From a bacterium (GTDB taxonomy: Bacteria; Spirochaetota; UBA4802; UBA5550): DNA of 50,070 nucleotides. The number at the start of each line of letters is the position of its first letter. Within the stretch, counting starts at the first letter, position 1. Of this stretch, positions 16,648 through 24,415 are shown in pieces. Below the pieces are notes generated by a model, which saw nothing but the letters and a program-made list of their open reading frames with translations, was not told where the DNA came from and did not search any database. Position numbers and translations under genes: made by a program. Location of the stretch: the NCBI GenBank assembly GCA_024224995.1, contig JAAENB010000677.1, positions 1-50,070 of the forward strand, written 5' to 3'.

Positions 16648-18462
16648 TTAATCAAAAGTTTTATTTTTTGGAGTGTTTTGGTCGTTATTTTTGTTCAAAT
16701 ATACGATCTTTCGGTTTTTCCAGTTCCCAATACGGACAGAATCCCAGGAAATGGTCATTCTTGAGCCTTCATAATGAATGCCCCCAACCAGGCGAGATCG
16801 TAATTTAACTCTTTCAGGAGATGAAGGAGTTCGTATGGCTTCTTTAATTGCACTATCATCGAGCAGTTTTGGGGCGATCCCTTTTTCTTCAAGAAGGTTA
16901 AAATAGCCGGAATTAAGCTCATGATAGGCGATATCGATCTTTTTTTTGACTTCATAGGATTTATCCGCGCCGCTGGTTTCAATCAGGTAGCGTTTACTTA
17001 CCCAGTCTAACCTGCCAATCAGCTTTCCAGGATCTTTTTCCAGAGTCTTAATCGTTTCATCCCAGAGCTTCACTATTTCATAATATTCCATGGAAATATT
17101 TTTTTTCTGTTTAAGAAATAAACGGGCCGCAGTAAGATAATATTGTTGTATTTCAAGTCCGCTCATGGGCTCCTTTCCTTTAATGGGAACCCTGGTTTTA
17201 AGCCCGGGATCGCTATTGATCGCTCGTAATGCTTTAACAGGAGAACTGAGTTGAGGAGCATCATTCAGGAAACCGGTCTCTGCCATTTCCAGCATGAGGA
17301 GCGTTGTTCCGGTTTTAAGATATTCCGCAATATGAGCCCGGTTAGAGTCGGAAAGGCCCAGCTGTATTCGCTGGACCCGGTGAAAAAGCTGCTTATATTT
17401 TGAAGGTCTGAATAATAGCAGGTCGATCCCGGCAAAATTAAACTTCTTAAGAATATTTCCGAAATCAAAAATAGCACGATCGCTTGGAGAGATTGTAACT
17501 CGCGCTAATCGCCGGATTCCCGTTCCTTTTTCCGAGAGAGCAAAGGTGCCGTCTTGAAGCAGGGTTCCGGCACCGCTTATAATTGGTTTTGATATAAGAA
17601 AAGCCTGAAGACCCTGCCGCTGTTTCTTAAAGGCAGTTAACCATAAAATTAGAATGAAGGGGAAAAAAGCCGGTATTTGAAAAGGATAAAATATTTTATA
17701 ATAAACTCTCCATAACATATTATTTATTTTGTCGGCTTCTTCTTCGTTCTCAATGACCTGGGTGAATTTATTTTTAAGACTGTTTTTAGATTTACTGAAA
17801 ATATTAACCAGGAACAGCATGGGAGTAAACGGCAGAAAAATGCTGAGTAATTTTAGAACACCCTGAATAACAGCTAAAAAAAAATAAAAAACAAAAGCAC
17901 CAATAAGTAACAGGAATTCTGTTAATAAAACCACAAAGGAGGTTACTACCTGGGAAATGACGGAAAAAGGGAAACAGAAGATAAGCCCGGCTCGATACAA
18001 AAACAGGGAAAAACCGGAAGCAATCTCACCCTCATAATTTTCCTGAGTTCCATAGATATTGCCTTCAGCATCACGGCAGTTTTTAATAAGGCCAAGTGTT
18101 CCATCGCTTTCAACTTGAGACTGGGTTTGCTGAACTGCTTGCCTGAGAAGTTCTTCCTGGGCTCTTTGGTAGAGCAAAAGTTCTGATGGAGAAGAACATT
18201 CGGGAGTTGAACCTTCAAGGAGTCCTCCTTCCGGTGTGGAGGGCAGGAATTCATAACAAAAAGCGCCCCCATTTTCAACAAAAAATTGATCCTGGTAGTA
18301 GTTTCGTTCTCCTGGACGAGCTTTTACTAATTCTTTAATATTATTGCTGATAAGGCGATAAAGGGACTGGTTCGTTGGGCGGATTTTTCCCTCGGCAGGA
18401 GTAAAGCGAATCGCGTATTCTGTCTCCTGCCCAAGAAGTCTTTTAAATGGTTTACGGTCTAT
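16648..18462 (-). CDS. PafA/Dop-like (Pup ligase/depupylase) with membrane insertion
   Basis: Homologue of the carboxylate-amine-ligase enzymes that attach or remove Pup. Counting from an ATA at 18462 it has 604 residues. Family landmarks in order: GQETEYAIRF (11-20; metal/ATP Glu strand), NGGAFCYEF (64-72), GSTPECSSP (84-92), LGLIKNCRDAEGNIYGTQENY (124-144; PafA/Dop have YKNN..G.SYG.HENY), FLISKPIISGAG (288-299), then AEYLKTGTTLL, RLDWVSKRYLIE and MTISWDSVRIG. Between the HENY-like motif and FLISKP lies an extra stretch of about 140 residues with about three membrane helices (153-222) and one more (about 260-278). The frame is open from 18489 but lacks ATG, GTG or TTG before a TTG at 18177, which would delete the active-site strand. 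The ATA overlaps the pup stop (ATAG). Ligase versus depupylase cannot be decided. Confidence 0.85.
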   Translation of the reverse strand: MDRKPFKRLLGQETEYAIRFTPAEGKIRPTNQSLYRLISNNIKELVKARPGERNYYQDQFFVENGGAFCYEFLPSTPEGGLLEGSTPECSSPSELLLYQRAQEELLRQAVQQTQSQVESDGTLGLIKNCRDAEGNIYGTQENYEGEIASGFSLFLYRAGLIFCFPFSVISQVVTSFVVLLTEFLLLIGAFVFYFFLAVIQGVLKLLSIFLPFTPMLFLVNIFSKSKNSLKNKFTQVIENEEEADKINNMLWRVYYKIFYPFQIPAFFPFILILWLTAFKKQRQGLQAFLISKPIISGAGTLLQDGTFALSEKGTGIRRLARVTISPSDRAIFDFGNILKKFNFAGIDLLLFRPSKYKQLFHRVQRIQLGLSDSNRAHIAEYLKTGTTLLMLEMAETGFLNDAPQLSSPVKALRAINSDPGLKTRVPIKGKEPMSGLEIQQYYLTAARLFLKQKKNISMEYYEIVKLWDETIKTLEKDPGKLIGRLDWVSKRYLIETSGADKSYEVKKKIDIAYHELNSGYFNLLEEKGIAPKLLDDSAIKEAIRTPSSPERVKLRSRLVGGIHYEGSRMTISWDSVRIGNWKNRKIVYLNKNNDQNTPKNKTFD

Positions 18463-18617
18463 TCCCCACCTTCCGGAACAATTGCATTCTCAAGATAGCC
18501 GGAAGGATCTTTTTCGGCATCTTTTTTTATTGTTTCTACAATTTCGGAAAGGGGATCATTTTTTAGCCCAATTTCTTCTTGGAGATCTATAGCCAGGTTG
18601 TTATTTATTTGTTTCAC
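18459..18617 (-). CDS. Pup/UBact-like protein modifier ending Gly-Gly-Glu
   Basis: Protein of 52 residues, charged and low in complexity, with no cysteine or tryptophan. It ends ENAIVPEGGE, the C-terminal Gly-Gly-Glu by which Pup and UBact proteins are ligated to lysines. The central DPLSEIVETIKKDAEKDPSG should form the amphipathic helix that Pup uses to bind its ligase and ATPase. GTG start at 18617 with a perfect AAGGAGG at 18630-18624 and a six-base gap; upstream in-frame codons to 18692 lie in the promoter region and are not counted. It lies directly before, and overlaps, the PafA/Dop-like gene. Because the last residue is already Glu, no deamidation step should be needed. The call rests on ending, size and neighbour together. 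Confidence 0.82.
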   Translation of the reverse strand: MKQINNNLAIDLQEEIGLKNDPLSEIVETIKKDAEKDPSGYLENAIVPEGGE

Positions 18618-18651
18618 AAAAGGCCTCCTTAGATTTTTACACCATATACAT

Positions 18652-18680
18652 AATATATACTGTAAATTTTGCTTTGTCAA
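18652..18680 (-). promoter_or_regulatory. Promoter of the Pup-like operon
   Basis: On the minus strand TTGACA (18680-18675), a 17-base gap and TATATT (18657-18652), followed by a leader of about 30 bases and the AAGGAGG of the Pup-like gene. It is close to the sigma-70 consensus, which suggests steady expression. Confidence 0.65.
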
Positions 18681-18718
18681 TATTTTCTGCAATATTTTTT
18701 ATTATTTATATTATGGGA

Positions 18719-18734
18719 CGCAGCGTTAGCTGCG
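18719..18734. repeat. Palindrome in divergent intergenic region
   Basis: A CGCAGC-GTTA-GCTGCG hairpin flanked by TATG/CATA sits between the divergent Pup-like operon and the next rightward gene. It resembles the GC-rich hairpins at 3928 and 30454. Confidence 0.55.
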
Positions 18735-18752
18735 CATATAATTCTATTTTAT

Positions 18753-18781
18753 TTGACAAGTCATCGAAAATAGGATATAAC
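18753..18781 (+). promoter_or_regulatory. Promoter for the 544-aa gene
   Basis: TTGACA (18753-18758), a 17-base gap and TATAAC (18776-18781). The start codon at 18799 follows with GGAGAGG just before it, so the leader is only about ten bases. Confidence 0.65.
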
Positions 18782-18798
18782 TATTGCCGGAGAGGTCC

Positions 18799-20433
18799 AT
18801 GAATTATTTTTTAAAAGAAATAAAGAACTGGTTTCAGAAAGATGAAATTTTGGAAATCGAAGAAAGCGGTGAGGACAAAGGTGTTATTAATTTCTATGAC
18901 CAGATTTTTCGAATGACCAGTCATGATGAGTATATTGATGATATCCCCACATTTCAGCATTTTTTCACAAAGAATTATCTCCAGCAGCACAATATTGACC
19001 AGGATAGTGTTCAAAAACACCAGGAAAAGGTGATTTTCTATATAAATTTACTAAAATCAAAGGAATACCTGGAAATAATCCCACGATTAACGGTTATCGA
19101 TAAAAAAATTGAAGCGCGGGATCACCTGTTAATTAATAAGAAACGCTTACCAATATCTTTCGAAGAACATATGATGCAGGCATTGAATGAGTCAGTTGGC
19201 CATGCAAAATCATTATTAAATTCCTCGTACGGAATAAATGATGAATTTTTATTCAAAATGCTTAACAATAAAAACAACCTGTATATCCTTTTTTTGCCCT
19301 ATTATTACCTCATGGAGAAATTAAGAACAAAGATAGACCCCGTATCAACAGTTGCGCAATACAAAACAACCAGGCGGGATAAACAGCTTTTTCTTGATAG
19401 AATTTACCAGGAGTTGATTAAAAGAAAAGTTCTCGTTTATGATAACAGCACCCCTGACCTTGAGCGGCTTAATAGCTTTTACCGTTTTGCCTGGATGAAA
19501 CCGACACTTGATAATCCGGGTTTTGTGCAGCATTATTATTATATCTTTCGTATTTTTATGAAGGATTTTTTAATGAATAATGATTCATTTTTCTTTTATG
19601 GGAAAATAAAGAACACGGAGTTAAATAAGATTGTAGAGGAACTGGACGAAAATTTTTACAAAACATCGCCCGATATGATCAACAGAATAATACGGATTTT
19701 TTTGCAGCACTATCAAAATGATTTATTAAAAGATTCAAAGACGATTACTGAACACCCGGAATACAGATTTGTAAGGAATCTTGCAGTAGAGCTGATAATG
19801 CAGGGGGCAACCGTTAAAGAATTAGAGATAGAACAGAAAAAGAAATTAGCAAAAAGCGGGCAAATAGCAGGAAAAGATAATTACCAGTTTTATGAAATAA
19901 TGGTCCATTATCATACCAGGGCAGATGAGGTTTTAGCCTACCAGGTAAAAAAATTGGAAGATCTGAAAGAGATTTTAAAAAATCCGGCAAATCATGAGAT
20001 GTTTTTCAGTAATTGCGGTACGTATGAAGAATCGATTCATTCTTTTAAGGACCTGCTAAAAAAATATTTAAAATATAAAAGGCACTTTTTACTTATTTTT
20101 CCTGAACTGGGCAATATTCGTAAAGAAGCGGATCAGCTGAAGTTAATACTAAACTCTTTTAAAAGAATAGGGCTCCTTGTGCATGTTGTATTGCCGGCAG
20201 AAGATTGTGAAGAAGTAGGGTATGATACTAACTGGTATGCGGAATCTTATTTCTGGAGTGATCCAAAAGAAAGAGAAAAAGCAAAAGAACACTTTCAAAA
20301 AGAGTATCAATTTTCTAAAAATAAATACTGGAAAAGAATATTCGAAGTATGGCTGCAATATCTTCCCCATAATGTAAAAGCTGCAAATACAAAATCCGGC
20401 AGTTCTTCCAAAAAAGAAAAAATACTGATATAA
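18799..20433 (+). CDS. Hypothetical protein, divergent from Pup-like operon
   Basis: Protein of 544 residues that I do not recognise. It has no signal peptide or clear membrane helix, and is rich in Tyr, Phe, Lys and Asp with long predicted helices throughout. Start ATG 18799 is supported by GGAGAGG and a strong promoter. The C-terminal third (FLLIFPELGNIRKEADQLKL, then IGLLVHVVLPAEDCEEVGYD) reads like an alpha/beta region, followed by a Ser/Lys-rich tail (KSGSSSKKEK). It is divergent from the Pup-like/ligase pair with about 180 bases between starts, so shared control is possible. A role in that system is not shown. Confidence 0.7.
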   Translation: MNYFLKEIKNWFQKDEILEIEESGEDKGVINFYDQIFRMTSHDEYIDDIPTFQHFFTKNYLQQHNIDQDSVQKHQEKVIFYINLLKSKEYLEIIPRLTVIDKKIEARDHLLINKKRLPISFEEHMMQALNESVGHAKSLLNSSYGINDEFLFKMLNNKNNLYILFLPYYYLMEKLRTKIDPVSTVAQYKTTRRDKQLFLDRIYQELIKRKVLVYDNSTPDLERLNSFYRFAWMKPTLDNPGFVQHYYYIFRIFMKDFLMNNDSFFFYGKIKNTELNKIVEELDENFYKTSPDMINRIIRIFLQHYQNDLLKDSKTITEHPEYRFVRNLAVELIMQGATVKELEIEQKKKLAKSGQIAGKDNYQFYEIMVHYHTRADEVLAYQVKKLEDLKEILKNPANHEMFFSNCGTYEESIHSFKDLLKKYLKYKRHFLLIFPELGNIRKEADQLKLILNSFKRIGLLVHVVLPAEDCEEVGYDTNWYAESYFWSDPKEREKAKEHFQKEYQFSKNKYWKRIFEVWLQYLPHNVKAANTKSGSSSKKEKILI

Positions 20434-20471
20434 AGCTCACATTTTTTTATAAGAAAAATAGTTTTACCGGG

Positions 20472-20489
20472 TGAGTGAGTGTTTACTCA
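20472..20489. promoter_or_regulatory. TetR-type palindromic operator candidate
   Basis: The imperfect palindrome TGAGTGAGTGTTTACTCA abuts the -35 box of the M28 peptidase promoter. Spacing and sequence style match operators of TetR/AcrR repressors. The regulator is not identified. Confidence 0.4.
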
Positions 20490-20518
20490 TTGACAGTTGC
20501 TAAAGAATTATTTATACT
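20490..20518 (+). promoter_or_regulatory. Promoter for the M28 peptidase
   Basis: TTGACA (20490-20495), a 17-base gap and TATACT (20513-20518), 25 bases before the start codon. Confidence 0.65.
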
Positions 20519-20542
20519 GTAGTAAATTTCCGGGGGGGTAAT

Positions 20543-21802
20543 ATGATGAACAAACAATTATTCAATAAAGCTACCAAACAATGCGCACAGGAGATTCTTG
20601 AGTATACTGATGACATGGTTAATGAATTCCCGGAAAGGCTGGTAGGAACTCCCGGATGCAGAAAATCGGCCGAAGCAATTAAGAATGATTTTGAAAAAAA
20701 TTGCGACCCCGGTTCAGTAAAAATGGAAGAGTTTAATTGCAACCCAAAATCCTTCCTTGCTTTTACCAGAACCTTCGCGGTAACGTTTACTATTTCCATG
20801 GCAGCTCTCTGGGCAGGCGGCTTGTGGATAATTCTTTCGGCTGCCAGTTTTTTATACGGCATCATTTTAGGTGTTGTGCAATTTGTTTTTTATAAAACCG
20901 CGTTTGATCCTTTATTTAAAAAGGTTGAAGGGGTCAATGTTAGCGGGGTAATTGAACCTGAAGGAACGGTTAAACAGCAGATAATCCTTTCCGGGCATCA
21001 TGACAGCCCATATGAATTTAGTCTGTTACGGCCAAAGGTCCAGAAGTGGTATGCTCCGCGGGTAATTATTGCTGCCGCGCTCTATTATATTGGTTCGGTT
21101 TTCGCGTTTATATTCTTATATTCCTGGATCACAACAGGGGCTTACCCTTCATACGCGGCCCCGGTAAAGTATGGTTTTTTGATAGCCTTCCCTATTGTGT
21201 TCCAATATTACTTTTTTTATTCAAGAAAACATATTTCTCCCGGCGCGGGAGATAATATGATAGCCTGCGCGATGGCGGTTAAACTCTCTGAGGTTTTTAG
21301 TAGAAAGAACAATAAAGGGAAATCAAAATTGAAACATACCCGGCTTATTTTTCTTACTACTGATGGGGAAGAAGCCGGTTTACGAGGAGCCCGGGATTAT
21401 TGCAAGAAACATAAAAATGGACTCCAGGATGTAAAAACCTATGTTTTTAATATGGATAGTCTGTATAATTATGACCAGATCCAGTTCGCGACAAATGATC
21501 TTAATTGCTTTCAAAAACTATCCGAAGATATGGCACAGGATTGCGTGTCAATCGCGAAAGACCTTGGACATCACGCGGAACTTTTCCCCTTTGTTTTTGG
21601 AGGGGGAGGAACCGATGCGGCAGAATTCGCAGCCATAGGAGTTGAAGCTACTACAGTAATTGCTATGCCGACGAATATTACCAGGAATAATTTTTATTAT
21701 CATACCCGGTATGATACCGTAGATAAGATTGAACCGGAAGTTGTTGAGGCGACATTTGATATTGCGTGTGAATATATTATGAGGAAAGATAAAGCTGTGT
21801 AG
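20543..21802 (+). CDS. M28-family zinc peptidase with membrane helices
   Basis: Protein of 419 residues of the aminopeptidase/QC-like M28 family. Zinc ligands and catalytic residues fit: GHHDSP (His152), PGAGDN (Asp237), TTDGEEAG (Glu276/Glu277), FNMDSLY (Asp305) and a late His in YYHTRYDTVDKI. Two pairs of membrane helices occur at about 75-115 and 172-225. The second pair lies between the first His and the GAGDN ligand, so the catalytic domain is split by membrane segments. The protein probably cleaves N-terminal residues of peptides at the membrane. It has its own promoter and is followed by a terminator. Confidence 0.85.
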   Translation: MMNKQLFNKATKQCAQEILEYTDDMVNEFPERLVGTPGCRKSAEAIKNDFEKNCDPGSVKMEEFNCNPKSFLAFTRTFAVTFTISMAALWAGGLWIILSAASFLYGIILGVVQFVFYKTAFDPLFKKVEGVNVSGVIEPEGTVKQQIILSGHHDSPYEFSLLRPKVQKWYAPRVIIAAALYYIGSVFAFIFLYSWITTGAYPSYAAPVKYGFLIAFPIVFQYYFFYSRKHISPGAGDNMIACAMAVKLSEVFSRKNNKGKSKLKHTRLIFLTTDGEEAGLRGARDYCKKHKNGLQDVKTYVFNMDSLYNYDQIQFATNDLNCFQKLSEDMAQDCVSIAKDLGHHAELFPFVFGGGGTDAAEFAAIGVEATTVIAMPTNITRNNFYYHTRYDTVDKIEPEVVEATFDIACEYIMRKDKAV

Positions 21803-21832
21803 AGGCCGAAATAGGCCCTACACTATTTTTTT
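21797..21832. terminator. Bidirectional intrinsic terminator
   Basis: GTGTAG-A-GGCC, loop GAAATA, then GGCC-CTACAC and TATTTTTTTAT. It overlaps the stop of the M28 gene and lies between convergent genes. Confidence 0.75.
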
Positions 21833-21839
21833 ATGTAGT

Positions 21840-23249
21840 TTAAAATTTTGTATCAAGAAAATATTTCACCGTAACATAGGCATAATGCTTATTGTAGTTT
21901 AAATAAACAGCGTCTTCATTACTGTTGGAATAGGTAAATGAGTAGTCTATCATCATAGAAATATTCCGGTTAAAATAGAAGTTCAGGTCAAGAGATGCGA
22001 CATGAAACTGGTCATTTCTTTTGTCAGTAGAAGTACCGGAAACCTCCCTGTTCTCAAAACTTTTATTATGATATTCATATTTTGCGGTTCCGCTGAACAA
22101 ACCATATTGCACCGTATAGGCAGCCCTTCCTTTGTGCCAGGAGTAATTATAATAACCCTGGTAATTATCACTGCTGGTATAATATTCATAACGAAGGTTC
22201 AATCCACTGGTTTGCTTCACATCAAATACGGGGGCTATTATCATAGAACCAAAATAGAGATCAATGGTAAAATTCTTTCTGCTTTCTTGCAGTAAAGGGC
22301 TGTTGCTCTGAACTGTTCCGTCCAGCGCTCTTGCTTCCCAGGTACTGTACTCTCGAGTCCAGAGAGATAAAGTTAATTTAAGGGCAATACCCTCAATAGT
22401 ATATATACTATTATAGAGATCGAATTTGTCAATTTCGGCGTTTTCTTCATTTCCAGCGTTTTTTTCATTTCCGGCTCGTGAAACACTTCCACCAAACATT
22501 CCGCCCATTATTTTTAATGTTTGCGGTCCCCGTTTATGGTCATAATTTTCACCATTCGTTGTATTTGAGCTGCTGCGATAGGGCAGTTTATATTCAAATC
22601 CTAATGGTAAACCATTAAATATATACCCTAAACCGAACCTGAATACATTTTCGTTGTAATTATAGTTATCAAGATTATATGTACCTGCCTGGCTTTCAAT
22701 ATAGCTCTCGGCATTGGTGTACCGGGTCTGGCTGTATCTATCTCCAATTAAAAAGAAAAGTCCGTTGCTGTCGGTTTCCCCGGTAAATTTGATATAAAGA
22801 TTCCCTTCAATTCCCCAGGTAAAATAGTTTTCAACCGAAGTATTTGAGTCTTCCGTATTTGCCGCAACCCTGCTATAGGCAAGATCAGGAGCAATTGAAA
22901 CCTTTCCTTTTTTCCAGAATTTGTATTTGGGAAGAAAGTAACCGAAATTTACATACGCGTTCGCGTCAAAAAGAGGAGCTTTTTTACTCTCCGAAGGCTG
23001 AAAAGCCGGGTAATCAAAATCGTCAATAAGGGGATAGGCTTCCCTGAAAAGGTTGGAATCGAATCCGCCTCCAATACCAGCGTCCACTTTAAGATTAAAT
23101 TTTTCTTCCTGGTCTTTAAGATTTTCAGCAGCTTCACGGGCAGCCGAACCGGAAGGAGTTACTTGCGTGTATACGTTTGTACTAAAAAAGGCAATAATCA
23201 GAAAACATAAAAAAGGAATATAGCGATAGCGAAGTATGTAAGTTTGCAT
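21840..23249 (-). CDS. Predicted outer-membrane beta-barrel protein
   Basis: Protein of 469 residues with a signal peptide (MQTYILRYRYIPFLCFLIIA, cleaved about residue 28). The start at 23249 is chosen by the AGGAG seven bases upstream and the signal; the open frame extends further. The mature part is rich in Tyr, Phe, Asn and Ser in alternating strands (for example FRFGLGYIFNG and RYEYYTSSDNY) and ends with YAYVTVKYFLDTKF, with a terminal aromatic like a barrel's closing strand. A short repeat NAGNEKNAGNEENAE occurs in one loop. It is probably a porin-like or adhesive outer-membrane protein. No specific family is recognised. Confidence 0.7.
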   Translation of the reverse strand: MQTYILRYRYIPFLCFLIIAFFSTNVYTQVTPSGSAAREAAENLKDQEEKFNLKVDAGIGGGFDSNLFREAYPLIDDFDYPAFQPSESKKAPLFDANAYVNFGYFLPKYKFWKKGKVSIAPDLAYSRVAANTEDSNTSVENYFTWGIEGNLYIKFTGETDSNGLFFLIGDRYSQTRYTNAESYIESQAGTYNLDNYNYNENVFRFGLGYIFNGLPLGFEYKLPYRSSSNTTNGENYDHKRGPQTLKIMGGMFGGSVSRAGNEKNAGNEENAEIDKFDLYNSIYTIEGIALKLTLSLWTREYSTWEARALDGTVQSNSPLLQESRKNFTIDLYFGSMIIAPVFDVKQTSGLNLRYEYYTSSDNYQGYYNYSWHKGRAAYTVQYGLFSGTAKYEYHNKSFENREVSGTSTDKRNDQFHVASLDLNFYFNRNISMMIDYSFTYSNSNEDAVYLNYNKHYAYVTVKYFLDTKF

Positions 23250-23455
23250 TATATATCTCCTGTTTTTTGATTGTAACCATATTTTAATCAAAAAAACCGG
23301 TTTGGCAAGTATATTATTTCCTTTTTTTAACAGCACTTTTTTAACAGTACTTTGTTGACAAATCACGGTGTTGCCAAATAAAGGCATAATAAGGAGCTTG
23401 TAAAGAGGGGGCAGGCTCTTATATCCGCAACTTAATAATTAATGGAGAAAATATT

Positions 23456-24415
23456 ATGAATGAGATGCTGCGTCCGGTTCAAAAGAAAGGTCAAAAAAGA
23501 CTTCGAATTGCTATCTTTTCCGCAATTATTTTAGTTCCCCTTTTAATAATAATATCAATTTTTGCGTATAATAGGCTTTTTTTTAACGAAGAGAAAATTC
23601 TTCAGCGAGTAGATGTATTAAGTAAGAATGGGAAATATGAAGAATCGAATAAACAGCTGGCGAAGATCCCTAAAAAATTAAGAGACAGCTTTTTTTATTC
23701 GGTACGAGCATACAATTATAATCAATTAGAGGAGTATAATAAAGCTCTAAAAGACGCGACAATGGCCATTGCCGGAGAAACAAGCTCCGGTTATTATACC
23801 TTGCGTGGTGAGATTTATTATAATATGAAAATCTATCCGAAATCAATAGATGATTTTACTGAAGCTATAAAATTGGAACCGAACGGGTTTCGCTATGTTT
23901 TACGCGGTGATGTCTACTATGCCATGAGATCATACGGAAAAGCCTTAAAAGACTTTTCCAGCGCGATAAAACTTGAAAAACATCACAGTTATTTTGCGTC
24001 GCGGGGTGATGCCTACTATGCAATAGGAGCGTATAAATTAGCATTATTAGATTACTCTGAGGCAATAAAAATGGAGCGGGATGATTATTATTTTGTTTCC
24101 CGGGGTGATGTGTATAGTGATATGACCCTTTACAAAGAAGCGGTTAAAGAATACATGGAAGCAATTAAAATTAATCCATCTATTCCTGTTTATTATTATG
24201 ATGTTTCCTGTGCTTATTCATTAATGAAAAATAAGGAAAAGTCCATGCAATTCCTGGAAAAAGCTCTGGCTGTAGGATTCAATGATCTTGATCATTTAAA
24301 GAATGATAAAAGTCTGAATTATATCAAAAATACAGAGCAGTTTACGAAATTGATAAAAAAAGCAGAAAGCATGAAAACAAATTCGGTCCCCAGTCCAGGG
24401 TCAAAAAAGCTTTAA
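23456..24415 (+). CDS. Membrane-anchored TPR protein
   Basis: Protein of 319 residues with one N-terminal membrane helix (about 19-41) followed by about six tetratricopeptide repeats, each with a similar GDVYY.M..Y..AL.D...AI core (for example LRGDVYYAMRSYGKALKDFS). The repeats should face the periplasm and bind partner proteins. A basic, Ser/Pro-rich tail ends the protein. Its last 15 bases overlap the 3' end of the convergent DUF763 gene. No partner is indicated. Confidence 0.8.
   Translation: MNEMLRPVQKKGQKRLRIAIFSAIILVPLLIIISIFAYNRLFFNEEKILQRVDVLSKNGKYEESNKQLAKIPKKLRDSFFYSVRAYNYNQLEEYNKALKDATMAIAGETSSGYYTLRGEIYYNMKIYPKSIDDFTEAIKLEPNGFRYVLRGDVYYAMRSYGKALKDFSSAIKLEKHHSYFASRGDAYYAIGAYKLALLDYSEAIKMERDDYYFVSRGDVYSDMTLYKEAVKEYMEAIKINPSIPVYYYDVSCAYSLMKNKEKSMQFLEKALAVGFNDLDHLKNDKSLNYIKNTEQFTKLIKKAESMKTNSVPSPGSKKL

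Noticed and set aside
16648..18177. Ligase gene starting at TTG 18177
   Set aside because: This start removes GQETEY and the NGGAFCYE region that belong to the family's active site, and the frame is open for another 104 codons upstream.
18459..18692. 77-residue version of the Pup-like protein
   Set aside because: The extra N-terminal residues lie over the promoter and leader; the GTG at 18617 has a perfect AAGGAGG six bases before it.
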